A DNA stretch of 64,000 nucleotides from Tannerella forsythia (GCF_003860135.1 NZ_RQYN01000001.1:62001-126000), one strand, 5' to 3'. Positions 36,369 through 45,895 are shown, counted from the first letter of the stretch. Notes: generated by a model not told the origin, from the sequence alone. Numbers and translations: made by a program.

Positions 36369-37175
36369 TTACGGATACTGTACAGCCTGACGGATTCGTA
36401 CCAGTTTGGTCAGAAGGTCTTCCAGCAGATGGAGTGGAAGCATATTGGTCGCGTCCGACTTGGCTTGCGAAGGTTCGGGATGCGTCTCGATAAATAATCC
36501 GTCCGTACCCACCGCCACGGCGGCTTTGCCAATCGTTTCGATCAGTTCGGGCAGCCCGCCCGAAACGCCCGACGTCTGGTTGGGCTGCTGCAACGAGTGT
36601 GTGATGTCCGTAATCACGGGGAAGCCGTATTGCCGCATCTTGGGGATACCGCGGAAATCGACGACTAAATCGGTATAACCGAAGGTGGTGCCGCGTTCGG
36701 TAAGGATCACGTTCGGATTCCCTGCATCCACCACTTTCTGTGCCGCATACTGCATTGATTCGGGCGCAAGAAACTGTCCTTTTTTGATGTTGACCATCTT
36801 TCCGGTCTTTGCCGCGGCGATCAGCAGATCGGTCTGGCGGCAGAGGAAAGCGGGAATCTGCAACATATCCACGTAGTTGGCCGCTAAAGCGGCTTCATGT
36901 GTTTCGTGTATGTCCGTAACGGTCGGAATATGGAACGTTTCGCTCACCTTGCGCAGGATGCGTAGCGCTTTCTCGTCGCCGATACCCGTAAACGAATCGA
37001 TGCGCGAACGGTTCGCTTTGCGGTACGATCCTTTGAAAACGTATGGAATATCAAGTTTCCGGGTGATGTCGACAATTTTTTCCGCGATACGTAACGCCAT
37101 CTCTTCCCCTTCGATGACACAGGGACCGGCCAGTAAAAAGAAATTCTTCGAGTTTGTTAATCGTTCAATAGTCAT
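36369..37175 (-). CDS. kdsA: 3-deoxy-8-phosphooctulonate (KDO-8-P) synthase
   Basis: 268 residues. FLLAGPCVIEGEE, VFKGSYRKANRSRIDSFTG, TVTDIHETHEA, LQIPAFLCRQTDLL and NVILTERGTTFGYTDLVVDF are the successive conserved blocks of the KdsA barrel. The enzyme joins phosphoenolpyruvate and arabinose-5-phosphate to give KDO-8-P, the first step of KDO synthesis for lipid A cores, in the cytoplasm. The length is normal. It follows miaA by 21 bp on the same strand and is probably cotranscribed with it. Confidence 0.96.
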   Translation of the reverse strand: MTIERLTNSKNFFLLAGPCVIEGEEMALRIAEKIVDITRKLDIPYVFKGSYRKANRSRIDSFTGIGDEKALRILRKVSETFHIPTVTDIHETHEAALAANYVDMLQIPAFLCRQTDLLIAAAKTGKMVNIKKGQFLAPESMQYAAQKVVDAGNPNVILTERGTTFGYTDLVVDFRGIPKMRQYGFPVITDITHSLQQPNQTSGVSGGLPELIETIGKAAVAVGTDGLFIETHPEPSQAKSDATNMLPLHLLEDLLTKLVRIRQAVQYP

Positions 37176-37196
37176 TGTGATATGATGTTTGATAAG

Positions 37197-38111
37197 TCAA
37201 TTCATAAGTGCCTTGCATCGGGCGATTTTCTCTTCCGTCGGCCATGACTGATCGATCCAGTGGATCGTAAATCCGCGTCGCTCCATACCGCGAAACCAAG
37301 TCATCTGTCGCTTGGCAAACTGATGGATCGCGATCTCTAATTGTTCGATCATTTCGTGATAAGTCAGTTTGCCGGTCAGATGCAGCGTGATAAATTTATA
37401 TTCCAGACCGTAGTAAATCAGGTCGTCCGGCGCGATGCCCGAATCGAGGAGTGCCTGTACTTCTTCAACCATCCCTTGTTCAAGCCGTGCATGAAGCCGC
37501 CGGGTGATACGCTCACGTCGCAATTCGCGATCAATATCAAGCCCGATAATCAGACTGTGTATCGGTTCGAACTCGTTCCGTTCGGGGGCTTGCGTTTGAT
37601 AAAATTCTTCGATTTCGATGGCGCGTATGGCACGCTGGGCACTATCCACATCCGTTTTGTTATGCAGCGTTTTATACGAAGCAAGTATCGCCTCAAGTTC
37701 TTCGAGCGACTTACCTTTCAACGACTCGCGAAGTGTCGGGTTGGGGGGGACATCGAGCAGATTATAGCCTCTGAGTACGGCTTCGATATACATACCTGTT
37801 CCTCCACACAAAATCGGGACGATGCCTTTCTGTCTGAGATTATCGAAGATATGGAAAAAATCATGCTGATACCGGAAGACGTTGTATTTCGTACCCGGTT
37901 CGCAAATATCGATGAGATGGTACGGAATTCTTTTCGCGCCGACGGTATAGTCGTCCAAATCTTTGCCTGTTCCGATGTCCATCCGGCGATAAATCTGACG
38001 CGAGTCGGCACTGATGATTTCCGTATTCAAATCCGCAGCCAATGCTGCGGCAAAACTTGTTTTGCCGCATGCGGTTGGCCCTAAGATTGTAATCAGTTCG
38101 TATGTTCTCAT
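37197..38111 (-). CDS. miaA: tRNA dimethylallyltransferase
   Basis: 304 residues from the start at 38111 (MRTYELITILGPTACGKTSF). The P-loop GPTACGKT, the DSRQIYRRMDIGTGK block and LCGGTGMYIEAVLRG are the MiaA signature; the C-terminal QFAKRQMTWFRGM is its tRNA-binding helix. The enzyme adds dimethylallyl to A37 of tRNAs that read UNN codons. A complete promoter 12 bp upstream leaves a very short leader, which supports this start over one 15 bp further up. Confidence 0.95.
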   Translation of the reverse strand: MRTYELITILGPTACGKTSFAAALAADLNTEIISADSRQIYRRMDIGTGKDLDDYTVGAKRIPYHLIDICEPGTKYNVFRYQHDFFHIFDNLRQKGIVPILCGGTGMYIEAVLRGYNLLDVPPNPTLRESLKGKSLEELEAILASYKTLHNKTDVDSAQRAIRAIEIEEFYQTQAPERNEFEPIHSLIIGLDIDRELRRERITRRLHARLEQGMVEEVQALLDSGIAPDDLIYYGLEYKFITLHLTGKLTYHEMIEQLEIAIHQFAKRQMTWFRGMERRGFTIHWIDQSWPTEEKIARCKALMN

Positions 38112-38123
38112 TCTACGGTCGTA

Positions 38124-38155
38124 CAAAAGTACGGAGAAAACCGGATATCCCCAAA
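38124..38155 (-). promoter_or_regulatory. promoter of miaA-kdsA
   Basis: On the minus strand TTTG (38152-38155), 20 bp, TACTTTTG (38124-38131). It fits the consensus and puts the transcript start only a few bases before the miaA ATG. Confidence 0.7.
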
Positions 38156-38189
38156 TCCGACGAATCGTTCAGCCGTGTGTTGACCGTCA

Positions 38190-38462
38190 CTAAAAGAACA
38201 TATTATAGCAGGCGGTAAACTTTTGCTTTTTAACTTTTACCTCTGCTCCACTTACGTCATGCTGGACGTTTGCACTTTTTTCGGATACTTCTATCCGAAC
38301 CTCTTGACCTTCGCAATAATAATCCCTGTTCGCATAGAGGTCATTCTTTGCGATGGCATTGTTCCCTGTCGAAGTCTTTATAAGACTTTTTGAAAAGAAT
38401 TTTTTCATCGCTTCTGAATTTAAATTAGACATCTGATGAAAAACACCCGAAAGCTTTTTCAT
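38190..38462 (-). CDS. small protein of unknown function
   Basis: 90 residues at most; an internal Met at residue 11 (MSNLNSEAMKKFFSKSLIK) is an equally good start. No signal peptide or membrane segment is seen. It is rich in Lys and Asn, with two Cys (DYYCEGQE and FTACYNMFF at the end). The N-terminal part, a charged amphipathic stretch ahead of a polar region with Cys, resembles leader-core arrangements of some Bacteroidetes peptide precursors, but there is no Gly-Gly site and no maturation gene nearby. I do not recognise a family. Confidence 0.45.
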   Translation of the reverse strand: MKKLSGVFHQMSNLNSEAMKKFFSKSLIKTSTGNNAIAKNDLYANRDYYCEGQEVRIEVSEKSANVQHDVSGAEVKVKKQKFTACYNMFF

Positions 38463-38645
38463 CGGCTATAAATATAACACCAAAAAGCCCGATTGGTTAC
38501 TCCTATCTCTCGTTTTTGGATTTATTTAGTTCTTTTTAACTATTAAGGGTGCGAATTTATTCGCTAATTGATGGCCTTGTGGGTCTGTTTGGGCCTTTCC
38601 GGAGCGGCGTTTCATGCAGTATACCTGATGGAGGAGAAAAGTCAT

Positions 38646-38683
38646 AAAAAAGACTGCCTTTTTGGGGTGAGGCAGTCTTTTTT
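38646..38683. terminator. bidirectional terminator downstream of gapA
   Basis: AAAAAAGACTGCC (38646-38658) pairs with GGCAGTCTTTTTT (38671-38683). The A/T arms allow use from both sides. The core ACTGCCT/AGGCAGT resembles the terminator at 31907. Confidence 0.88.
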
Positions 38684-38705
38684 GTTTTATGAATCGAAAA
38701 ACGGA

Positions 38706-39728
<1,023 letters not shown>

Positions 39729-39769
39729 TTAAAAAGGTTTGAAATATAATGTCATTTTGATTTTTCTGT

Positions 39770-39853
39770 TCAACAGCCACAAGGAGTGGCGCATGATGCA
39801 CATATCGATAATATGCTTGCGATCATTGTTAAAACCATGATAATACGCTTCAT
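39770..39853 (-). CDS. 27-residue hydrophobic peptide (possible micro-lipoprotein)
   Basis: The reading frame encodes MKRIIMVLTMIASILSICAS then CATPCGC. A Lys-Arg start, a hydrophobic run and a final cysteine-rich tail resemble a secreted or lipid-anchored micropeptide. On the minus strand TACCTTTG at 39886-39893 fits a -7 box, giving a leader of about 30 nt. The gap upstream of gapA has no other gene. Short cysteine-ending peptides are known in Bacteroidales, but I cannot assign this one to a family. Confidence 0.35.
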   Translation of the reverse strand: MKRIIMVLTMIASILSICASCATPCGC

Positions 39854-39965
39854 GTTTAATCTTTTTGCCTTGATTTTTACGGGCGCAAAGGTATGAATTT
39901 TTTCTTGTTTGAAGCCTATTCGGGAAGAAAAACATGCTTCATAACATAAATTAATTCTTGGCCGT

Positions 39966-40349
39966 TCACTTTCTCTTTGAAGAGAACAAATTTCCGATCC
40001 ATTTCTTGGCTCGTCTGATGCCCCACGCAATGAGCAAAGGTTGTGCCAACTCCCAAGCATAAGGAATAAGGCCGGTGCCTAACGACAAGAAGTCGGCCGG
40101 TCGTAATGACGAAAGCGAAGCGACAGAAGGTACGGGAGAAAGAGCGGCAGCTTTTTTCTTTTCCGATTTGGATGAGCCGGATGTCGAGAAGAGTGCGGAG
40201 ATGCCCGAGAAGAGGAGACGTCCTGCGTTTTCACGCATATACAGCACCTCTTCGTTCAGTTTCTGCTCTTGTATCCGACACAACAGGCGGAGACGCTGTC
40301 TTTCAGTCTGTAATTTGCTCAGTGGGGTCTGTTTCAGAGATATCTTGTT
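39966..40349 (-). CDS. hypothetical protein of the YtxH/holin-like operon
   Basis: About 127 residues from Met at 40349; starts at 40367 and 40382 are also in frame. The N-terminal half is helical and charged (KLQTERQRLRLLCRIQEQKL), the middle is Ser/Lys-rich and the C-terminus is amphipathic (AQPLLIAWGIRRAKKWIGNL). No signal peptide is seen. Its start overlaps the end of the holin-like gene, which suggests translational coupling. Such a third gene is often found beside YtxH and holin-like genes in Bacteroidetes; its function is not known. Confidence 0.65.
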   Translation of the reverse strand, partial: NKISLKQTPLSKLQTERQRLRLLCRIQEQKLNEEVLYMRENAGRLLFSGISALFSTSGSSKSEKKKAAALSPVPSVASLSSLRPADFLSLGTGLIPYAWELAQPLLIAWGIRRAKKWIGNLFSSKRK

Positions 40350-40710
40350 CATCGGTTTCATCGGTTTTATGGTCATTGGCAATCAATGCCGCAATTACGG
40401 TATTCAAAACGAAAGTTTGGATTTTATCCTTGAAAAGAACGACTCCTCCAATCATCAGCAGATAAATGCCGACTACGATTGAGAAACCAATCCCTTTCGA
40501 GTTAAGCCATTCGCCCAGAAAAAAACCGAGCGCAAGGAAAATAAAAAGACTCAGGAAGAATCCAAGCGTAAGTAATATCAGGCCATACGAAAGGACTGCG
40601 ATGACTTTTCCTGTCCGTTCGTACGTTCCTAATTTAAGCAGTTCAAATTTTAATTCACCATAGGTGGTGAGATCTTTTTTTAATTCCCGAAAGAAATGCT
40701 CTGCATTCAT
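40303..40710 (-). CDS. holin-X-like two-helix membrane protein
   Basis: 135 residues. An N-terminal amphipathic helix (ELKKDLTTYGELKFELLKLG) is followed by two long hydrophobic spans (about 34-67 and 72-95) and an acidic tail (TDETDEQDISETDPTEQ). This matches the phage holin family/actinobacterial holin-X group of conserved membrane proteins, which despite the name are chromosomal and not lytic. It lies 30 bp after the YtxH gene. A membrane-stress role is often assumed for such clusters but not shown here. Confidence 0.75.
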   Translation of the reverse strand: MNAEHFFRELKKDLTTYGELKFELLKLGTYERTGKVIAVLSYGLILLTLGFFLSLFIFLALGFFLGEWLNSKGIGFSIVVGIYLLMIGGVVLFKDKIQTFVLNTVIAALIANDHKTDETDEQDISETDPTEQITD

Positions 40711-40740
40711 TTTTATAAAGAATTATTTTACTTCGATTAC

Positions 40741-40950
40741 CTAAGCATCTTCGAGGACTTCATGTACATGGTTCTCTTTGAATTTGGAAACAGCCGACTG
40801 AAATCCGTCTTTCACTTTTCCAACCATCTCGTTTAATTCGTCGAATAACGGTCCTCTTTTTTCTGTTGCGGCCAGATAGCCTATCGTTGCCCCTACTGCG
40901 GCTCCAATCACGACGCCTAATAGTAATTTGGGATCTACATTTCTGTTCAT
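40741..40950 (-). CDS. YtxH-domain protein
   Basis: 69 residues. LLLGVVIGAAVGATIGYLAA is a glycine-rich membrane span, followed by TEKRGPLFDELNEMVGKVKD and an amphipathic helix: the usual YtxH pattern, associated with general stress responses in Bacillus. First gene of a leftward trio with the holin-like and hypothetical proteins. No clear promoter was found in the 87 bp upstream. Confidence 0.82.
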   Translation of the reverse strand: MNRNVDPKLLLGVVIGAAVGATIGYLAATEKRGPLFDELNEMVGKVKDGFQSAVSKFKENHVHEVLEDA

Positions 40951-41037
40951 AGCGGTATATTATAAGAATGTGAATACTCCTACAAATATCGCATTTTTTT
41001 CAGTAATTCAAACTCTATAAGCGTGATTTAATATTAT

Positions 41038-41904
41038 TTATGAATTGTCGCTGTCCGTGTTTTGAGTTCGAACGACTGCCCACTGATTGCGGGATGTATG
41101 CGAAAGGAGCGTCAGCCCGTTCTGCCGGCATTCTTGCTCTATCGCGGGAATATCTTCTTCGTAGAAGCCGCTCATGTATAGATAACCGCCGGGCTTCAGG
41201 ATCGGGGCATAGTGGCGGATGTCGTTCAGCAGGATATTTCGGTTGATATTGGCAAAAATATAATCGAACATACCGCAGTGCGGAAGGAGTTCTGCTCCGC
41301 CTTGTTCTATCCGTATGTCGAGCGTGTTGTTGAGCCGGCAGTTCTCAATCGCGTTTCGATATGCCCACTCGTCGATGTCGATTGCGACAACACGTCGCGC
41401 TTGTTTGCGTGCGGCCAAGATGGCGAGTACGGCCGTGCCACATCCCATGTCGAGCACTTCCTTGCCGTGCAGGTCGAGTGTCAGCATCTCGCAAAGCATG
41501 AGATAGGTGGTGGCATGATTGCCGGTCCCGAATGCCATTCTGGGGTCAATAATGATGGTCTGCTCGTATCCTTCTTCCGGCTGATGGAATGATGCGCGAA
41601 TGAGGCATTGCTTACCGATTCGGATGGGCTGGAAGTAATTTTTCTCCCATTCCTCGTTCCAGTTCCGGGCAGCAATCGGTGTGTGCGTATGATGAATGAC
41701 CGTGTCTTCGAGCGGAAAAGAGGACAGACAATCGGTCAAGGCTTCAGGCTGAAAGGCGGAAACGGGGATGTAGGCTTTCAGTCCGTTTTCGTCAGCGACA
41801 AAACTTTCAAACCCGACGGCTCCCAGTTCGGTCGCCAAAATATCGTTGATCACTTCTGTAGCTACAGACGAAGTGTAGCTGAATTGAAATTCGTAATAAT
41901 CCAT
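41038..41904 (-). CDS. prmA: ribosomal protein L11 methyltransferase
   Basis: 288 residues. The N-terminal substrate-binding part begins MDYYEFQFSYTSSVATEVIN; the methyltransferase domain shows IIDPRMAFGTGNHATTYLML, VLDMGCGTAVLAILAARKQA (SAM-binding glycine loop) and YIFANINRNILLNDI, all PrmA hallmarks. It trimethylates lysines and the N-terminus of L11 on the ribosome. The length is normal and the gene appears monocistronic. Confidence 0.94.
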   Translation of the reverse strand: MDYYEFQFSYTSSVATEVINDILATELGAVGFESFVADENGLKAYIPVSAFQPEALTDCLSSFPLEDTVIHHTHTPIAARNWNEEWEKNYFQPIRIGKQCLIRASFHQPEEGYEQTIIIDPRMAFGTGNHATTYLMLCEMLTLDLHGKEVLDMGCGTAVLAILAARKQARRVVAIDIDEWAYRNAIENCRLNNTLDIRIEQGGAELLPHCGMFDYIFANINRNILLNDIRHYAPILKPGGYLYMSGFYEEDIPAIEQECRQNGLTLLSHTSRNQWAVVRTQNTDSDNS

Positions 41905-42119
41905 AATGCGTAATAAAGCTGCCCGACAAAGATAGTAAATTCGGCAGATATCTGCTGGACTTTTTTCTGTCTGTTGAAACTTGTCGTATCAAAAGTGTTT
42001 TGTTGTTTTTTTCGGTTAAATTTATGCCGGAAATCGAATGTTTTTCCGGTAAAAACACGATATTTGTACCGAATGAATAAACAGGATAAATGGAAACACA
42101 CCTCAATAAAGATAAAAAG

Positions 42120-43136
42120 ATGAAGATAAAAGCAACTTTGTTATTGACCGGTCTCATGATGTGCTCGGTCGCTTGTCTAAGCAACAAAAAGCAAACGTTA
42201 TACGAAGAGGAGGTTGCGTACGATTACTACCGTAACGATCATTACGGTTATACGGTGGCTTATCCTTTATTCCTCATACCTGAAGGCGAGGGCCGTGAGG
42301 AGGGGCAAACATTTGTAGCGGACGATGGCGTGTCGAATATGCAAGTGTACCATACCGACAAAATCGGTCTTTCGCTCGAAGAGGCTTACCGGAAAGAACT
42401 TGAAGGGCGGAACGCCTCCGAAAAGCAACTTGAGGAAAGTTTTTATCGGATGCTATGGAAAGAGGGGAAAAATACTTGTGCACAATATACTTTCCTTGCT
42501 TACGGATCGTTTTATGAGCTGAAGTTCACGTATACACCGCAGAATGCTTCACGTTTCGAAGCTGCGATCTCGGTTATCGTCGAATCGTTGATGGTTGATG
42601 GATCAGGCCGGGAAGAGGATGAAGATTCCGACGGCTTTATTACGTTCCTGTTCGACTTCCTAGATGTATGTTTCTATGAAAAGAACCTGAATCGGCTGAT
42701 TCGTGATAAAGACCCGCGTCTGGCTTCTTATATCGATCCTCAAATGGGTTTGCAACGCTACTACGCGCCCGGAGCGTTTGCCTATCTGGCCGGATGCGAC
42801 CGGAATTTCGGGTTCGACGAATACGGTGATTTTACGTTCGAGCCGTGTGCAGGGGGTGAGATTTCGGTGACGGAACTTCCGGACGGGAAGAGCGCGTGTG
42901 AACTGGAATTCGAAAACGAAGGAGAAGTATATTACGAATCGGTAGAGAAGGTGCCCGATGTAGTCGTGAATGTGGAAACACTCGAGACGAAAGCGGTCGT
43001 ACTGCCTTATCCCGACGCCGAAATACGCGTTGTTTACGTGCCAAACAAATTTCACTCTCCCGTGGGACTCTACTTTGTCCTCACCCCGGATGGCTGGAAA
43101 TTCGTCTTTATCGATGATACGTTATGCGGAGCCTAA
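42120..43136 (+). CDS. predicted lipoprotein of unknown function
   Basis: 338 residues from the start at 42120 (MKIKATLLLTGLMMCSVACL, lipid Cys19); an upstream in-frame Met at 42090 would spoil the signal. After the anchor come YDYYRNDHYGYTVAYPLFLI and AEAISVIVESL-like stretches resembling stress-inducible or PsbP-like lipoprotein domains, and an acidic linker (GREEDEDSDG) separates two halves. No family is recognised with confidence. Its stop overlaps the upstream in-frame region of the AraC-family gene, whose likely start lies 18 bp downstream. Confidence 0.7.
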   Translation: MKIKATLLLTGLMMCSVACLSNKKQTLYEEEVAYDYYRNDHYGYTVAYPLFLIPEGEGREEGQTFVADDGVSNMQVYHTDKIGLSLEEAYRKELEGRNASEKQLEESFYRMLWKEGKNTCAQYTFLAYGSFYELKFTYTPQNASRFEAAISVIVESLMVDGSGREEDEDSDGFITFLFDFLDVCFYEKNLNRLIRDKDPRLASYIDPQMGLQRYYAPGAFAYLAGCDRNFGFDEYGDFTFEPCAGGEISVTELPDGKSACELEFENEGEVYYESVEKVPDVVVNVETLETKAVVLPYPDAEIRVVYVPNKFHSPVGLYFVLTPDGWKFVFIDDTLCGA

Positions 43137-43153
43137 AAACATCCGGTATAGCT

Positions 43154-43975
43154 ATGCATCGAATCAATTTGTTTCAATGTAAGGGGAGTGACTTTTCGCT
43201 TCCTTTCTCCTCGCCTGACTATCATATTTTACTGTTTAAAGGTGAAGGGAACTTCTCTGTCGATTTTACAGAATACCCTGGCAACGGCGCGACGGTACTC
43301 TTTTTTACGCCATTTCAAACGCTGCTGTGGGGATCCGGCGATCAAATAGAGGTCGAAGGCTTGGCTTTTCATGGCGATTTTTATTGCATCGAATATCACA
43401 AACACGACGTTGCCTGCAACGGGTTGTTGTTTAATAATATATACTTGTCTCCGCACATCACGGTTTCGGATGCTGATTTCGATGAGTTGCGTCTGCTGTT
43501 CGGAAAAATACGCCATGAGCTGACTTGCGATTCCGCATTCTCCGACGCTATCTTGAAAGCCTATCTGCAACTGATTCTCGCTCTTTGCAGCCGGACGAAA
43601 AAGCAGCAGCTACAGGACATTGAAACGGCCATCGACTGGAACCGAGAGATGAAAGACATCCGCCAACTCATCGATACGCACTTTTTGACCCAACGCAGTC
43701 CTTCGTTTTATGCGTCAGAACTGGCTCTTTCGCCCAGCGCTTTATCGAAAAAAACACGGCAGTTCTTCGGAAAAACACCCACGCAGTTGATTCAAGATCG
43801 TGTGGTACTGGAGGCAAAAAAGTTGTTGCATCTGACTCGAATTCCCATAAAGGAAATCGCAACTCAGCTCAACTTCGAGGATGTCTTTTATTTCAGCCGC
43901 TACTTCAGAAAAACCGTCGGGCTGTCGCCTCTTCATTATCGGCAGGAGGTCGGTATCTCGATCGTGGCAAAATAG
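43154..43975 (+). CDS. AraC-family transcriptional regulator
   Basis: 273 residues from the start at 43154 (MHRINLFQCKGSDFSLPF); a start at 43124 would overlap the lipoprotein gene. A cupin-like sensor half (about 1-150) is followed by a double helix-turn-helix: SPSFYASELALSPSALSKKT and IPIKEIATQLNFEDVFYFSR, with YFRKTVGLSPLHYRQE as the closing AraC motif. Several Cys/His residues in the sensor (YHKHDVACNG) could be redox- or metal-reactive. The next gene encodes an RclC-like membrane protein, so it may be the local regulator, as RclR is in E. coli (inference). Confidence 0.88.
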   Translation: MHRINLFQCKGSDFSLPFSSPDYHILLFKGEGNFSVDFTEYPGNGATVLFFTPFQTLLWGSGDQIEVEGLAFHGDFYCIEYHKHDVACNGLLFNNIYLSPHITVSDADFDELRLLFGKIRHELTCDSAFSDAILKAYLQLILALCSRTKKQQLQDIETAIDWNREMKDIRQLIDTHFLTQRSPSFYASELALSPSALSKKTRQFFGKTPTQLIQDRVVLEAKKLLHLTRIPIKEIATQLNFEDVFYFSRYFRKTVGLSPLHYRQEVGISIVAK

Positions 43976-44000
43976 TCTATGTATTATCCGTTTCTGTCCA

Positions 44001-44031
44001 TTGCCGGAAACGACCGCGCCCCTTACCTTTG
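44001..44031 (+). promoter_or_regulatory. promoter of the RclC-like gene
   Basis: TTG (44001-44003), 20 bp, TACCTTTG (44024-44031), 22 bp before the ATG at 44054. Confidence 0.65.
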
Positions 44032-44053
44032 TACCATAAATTTTTAAACAAAC

Positions 44054-44692
44054 ATGACAATGGAAAAAATTAAAACTTGGATCGACTACGGTCTCCATTT
44101 TTTGGCCGACAGCCAAACACATTTTATTAACTTTGTCCGCGTAGCCATCTTTGTTGTAATGGCTTGGATCGGAGGGCTCAAGGCTTTTCAGTACGAAGCC
44201 GACGGTATTGTTCCCTTCGTGTCTAACAGCCCTTTTATGAGCTTCCTGTATCAGCGCTCCGATAAAATGACCGTCAACGAGAAAGGTGAGACGGTGAAAG
44301 AATATACCGTACATCGGAATCCTGAAGGAAAAATGGTGGCCCGCAACATCGAATGGCATAAATCGAACGGAACCTATCTCTTCTCTTATGGTTTAGGGGC
44401 CTTTATAGTATTGATCGGCACGCTTATTCTGCTTGGAATATGGAGTCCGAAAATCGGAGTCGTAGGAGGTGTACTGACTTTTCTGATGTCGATTGTCACG
44501 CTCTCGTTTCTGGTTACGACTCCCGAAACATGGGTACCCAATCTCGGAGGGGATATGCCTACGCCCAACTACGGATTTCCGTATCTTTCGGGGGCCGGAA
44601 GACTCGTGATAAAAGATGTCATTATGATGGCCGGAGGTTTGGTTGCCGCTTCCGATTCCGCCCGGCGTCTCTTGAAAAAACAAAACAACTGA
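44054..44692 (+). CDS. DUF417/RclC-like membrane protein
   Basis: 212 residues with four hydrophobic spans (about 24-44, 113-135, 138-158, 180-198). FVRVAIFVVMAWIGGLKAFQ, YEADGIVPFVSNSPFMSFLY and PETWVPNLGGDMPTPNYGFP then YLSGAGRLVIKDVIMM are the conserved DUF417 blocks. E. coli RclC (YkgI neighbour) belongs to this family and helps resist reactive chlorine species from host cells. Residues about 73-105 form a longer polar loop than usual. A single-gene unit with its own promoter and terminator, behind an AraC regulator. Confidence 0.82.
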   Translation: MTMEKIKTWIDYGLHFLADSQTHFINFVRVAIFVVMAWIGGLKAFQYEADGIVPFVSNSPFMSFLYQRSDKMTVNEKGETVKEYTVHRNPEGKMVARNIEWHKSNGTYLFSYGLGAFIVLIGTLILLGIWSPKIGVVGGVLTFLMSIVTLSFLVTTPETWVPNLGGDMPTPNYGFPYLSGAGRLVIKDVIMMAGGLVAASDSARRLLKKQNN

Positions 44693-44699
44693 TTTTTCT

Positions 44700-44733
44700 C
44701 CGGCAGCTTTCGTAAAGGTTGCCGGATTTTTTT
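44700..44733 (+). terminator. intrinsic terminator after the RclC-like gene
   Basis: CCGGCAGCTTT (44700-44710) pairs with AAAGGTTGCCGG (44714-44725) with a small bulge, followed by a run of seven T. Confidence 0.85.
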
Positions 44734-45025
44734 ATCTCATATTCATTGTTTTTTCGACTAATGAATATATTCTTTACCAATCATCGAAAAAGTAATCTGA
44801 ATCATACAGAAAATCTTTTTGCCGGCAGGGGGGAAAAAGATAATTGATATTAGAAAAACACTCCTTTTAAGAAATATATTCTCTCTTTTTGAAATTAGGA
44901 GATTGTCCTTAATTTGATGTAAAACAGCTTGAAATCAATGAAAAATGTTTTTGAGCACTTCTCTTTTTTACTCCATGTTGTAACATTTAGCTTCTTTTCG
45001 TATCTAATGGATGTGAAAATAAATA
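44734..45025. other. AT-rich gap before the hydrolase/ECF operon
   Basis: About 290 bp. A perfect 9-bp inverted repeat, ATATTCATT (44739-44747) / AATGAATAT (44760-44768), lies just after the terminator. No standard -7/-33 promoter was recognised, which would fit control by an alternative sigma factor such as the ECF encoded in the operon. Confidence 0.45.
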
Positions 45026-45895
45026 ATGAATAAAATGAGAACATCTGGAATTTTAAAAACAGCCTGCTTGCTCAGTATTTTCTTGATCCAAAGTGCTATA
45101 TCGGGAGGGCAAGTAGCAACAAAAGCGTTTGAAGTTGTGAAAAGCGGACAAGGTAAGCAAGCACTTATCTTTATACCCGGATTTGCCTGTTCGGGACAAG
45201 TCTGGGATGAAACAAAAGTTTATTTCGAAAATGATTATACTTGTTATACGTTGACCATGGCCGGTTTCGCAGGCGTAAAACCGCAAGCACATCCTTCGTT
45301 CGAATGTTGGAAGGATAGTATTGTTCAATTTGTTTATAATCATTCGATTGAACGGCCTGTTGTCATAGGACACAGCATGGGAGCGGGTTGGGCTATGGCA
45401 CTTGCGGCCGACCATCCGGAACTGATCTCAAAAATTGTTGTCGTCGATGGATTACCTTGTTTAACAGCCTTGATAAATCCGGAGTTTAAAGCTGTAGAGA
45501 AACCTGATTGTACTTCACATGTTCATCAGTTCTGTTCGGTTACGGACAGCCAATTTTATCATATGCAGAAAATATCTATTTCGCAACTGGTGAGTGATAC
45601 TTCTAAACAAGCCTTGATTCTAGACTGGAGTCTTCGATCAGACCGAAAAACATTGGCAGAGATGTATTGCAGTTTTGCCAATACTGATTTGAGGAAGCGA
45701 ATAAAACATATACAATGTCCTGCACTTATCTTGCTGGCTGCACCATTCAGAGGAATCAAACTGGCAGTCGAAGAGCAGTTCAAGTATCTCCCCCAAGTAG
45801 ATATTCAGTATTCTGATAAAGCCTTACATTTTATAATGTATGACGATAAAGCATGGTATGTAAGTCGTTTAACTGATTTTATAAGAAAGCCATAA
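45026..45895 (+). CDS. exported alpha/beta hydrolase
   Basis: 289 residues. A signal peptide (about 1-27, ending AISGGQ) precedes an alpha/beta hydrolase: ALIFIPGFACSGQVWDE is the oxyanion-hole strand, VVIGHSMGAGWAMALAADHP holds the nucleophile Ser in GHSMG, and the C-terminal ALHFIMYDD supplies the expected His. Probably periplasmic. The substrate is unknown. Its stop TAA directly abuts the ATG of the ECF sigma gene, so the two are made together, an unusual partner for a sigma factor. Confidence 0.85.
   Translation: MNKMRTSGILKTACLLSIFLIQSAISGGQVATKAFEVVKSGQGKQALIFIPGFACSGQVWDETKVYFENDYTCYTLTMAGFAGVKPQAHPSFECWKDSIVQFVYNHSIERPVVIGHSMGAGWAMALAADHPELISKIVVVDGLPCLTALINPEFKAVEKPDCTSHVHQFCSVTDSQFYHMQKISISQLVSDTSKQALILDWSLRSDRKTLAEMYCSFANTDLRKRIKHIQCPALILLAAPFRGIKLAVEEQFKYLPQVDIQYSDKALHFIMYDDKAWYVSRLTDFIRKP

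Noticed and set aside
40303-40710. Prophage lysis gene
   Set aside because: The holin-X-like protein sits with YtxH in a chromosomal operon; no phage genes are near.
42060-42120. Promoter of the lipoprotein gene at 42120
   Set aside because: GATATTTG is close but does not fit TAnnTTTG, and no -33 box was found.
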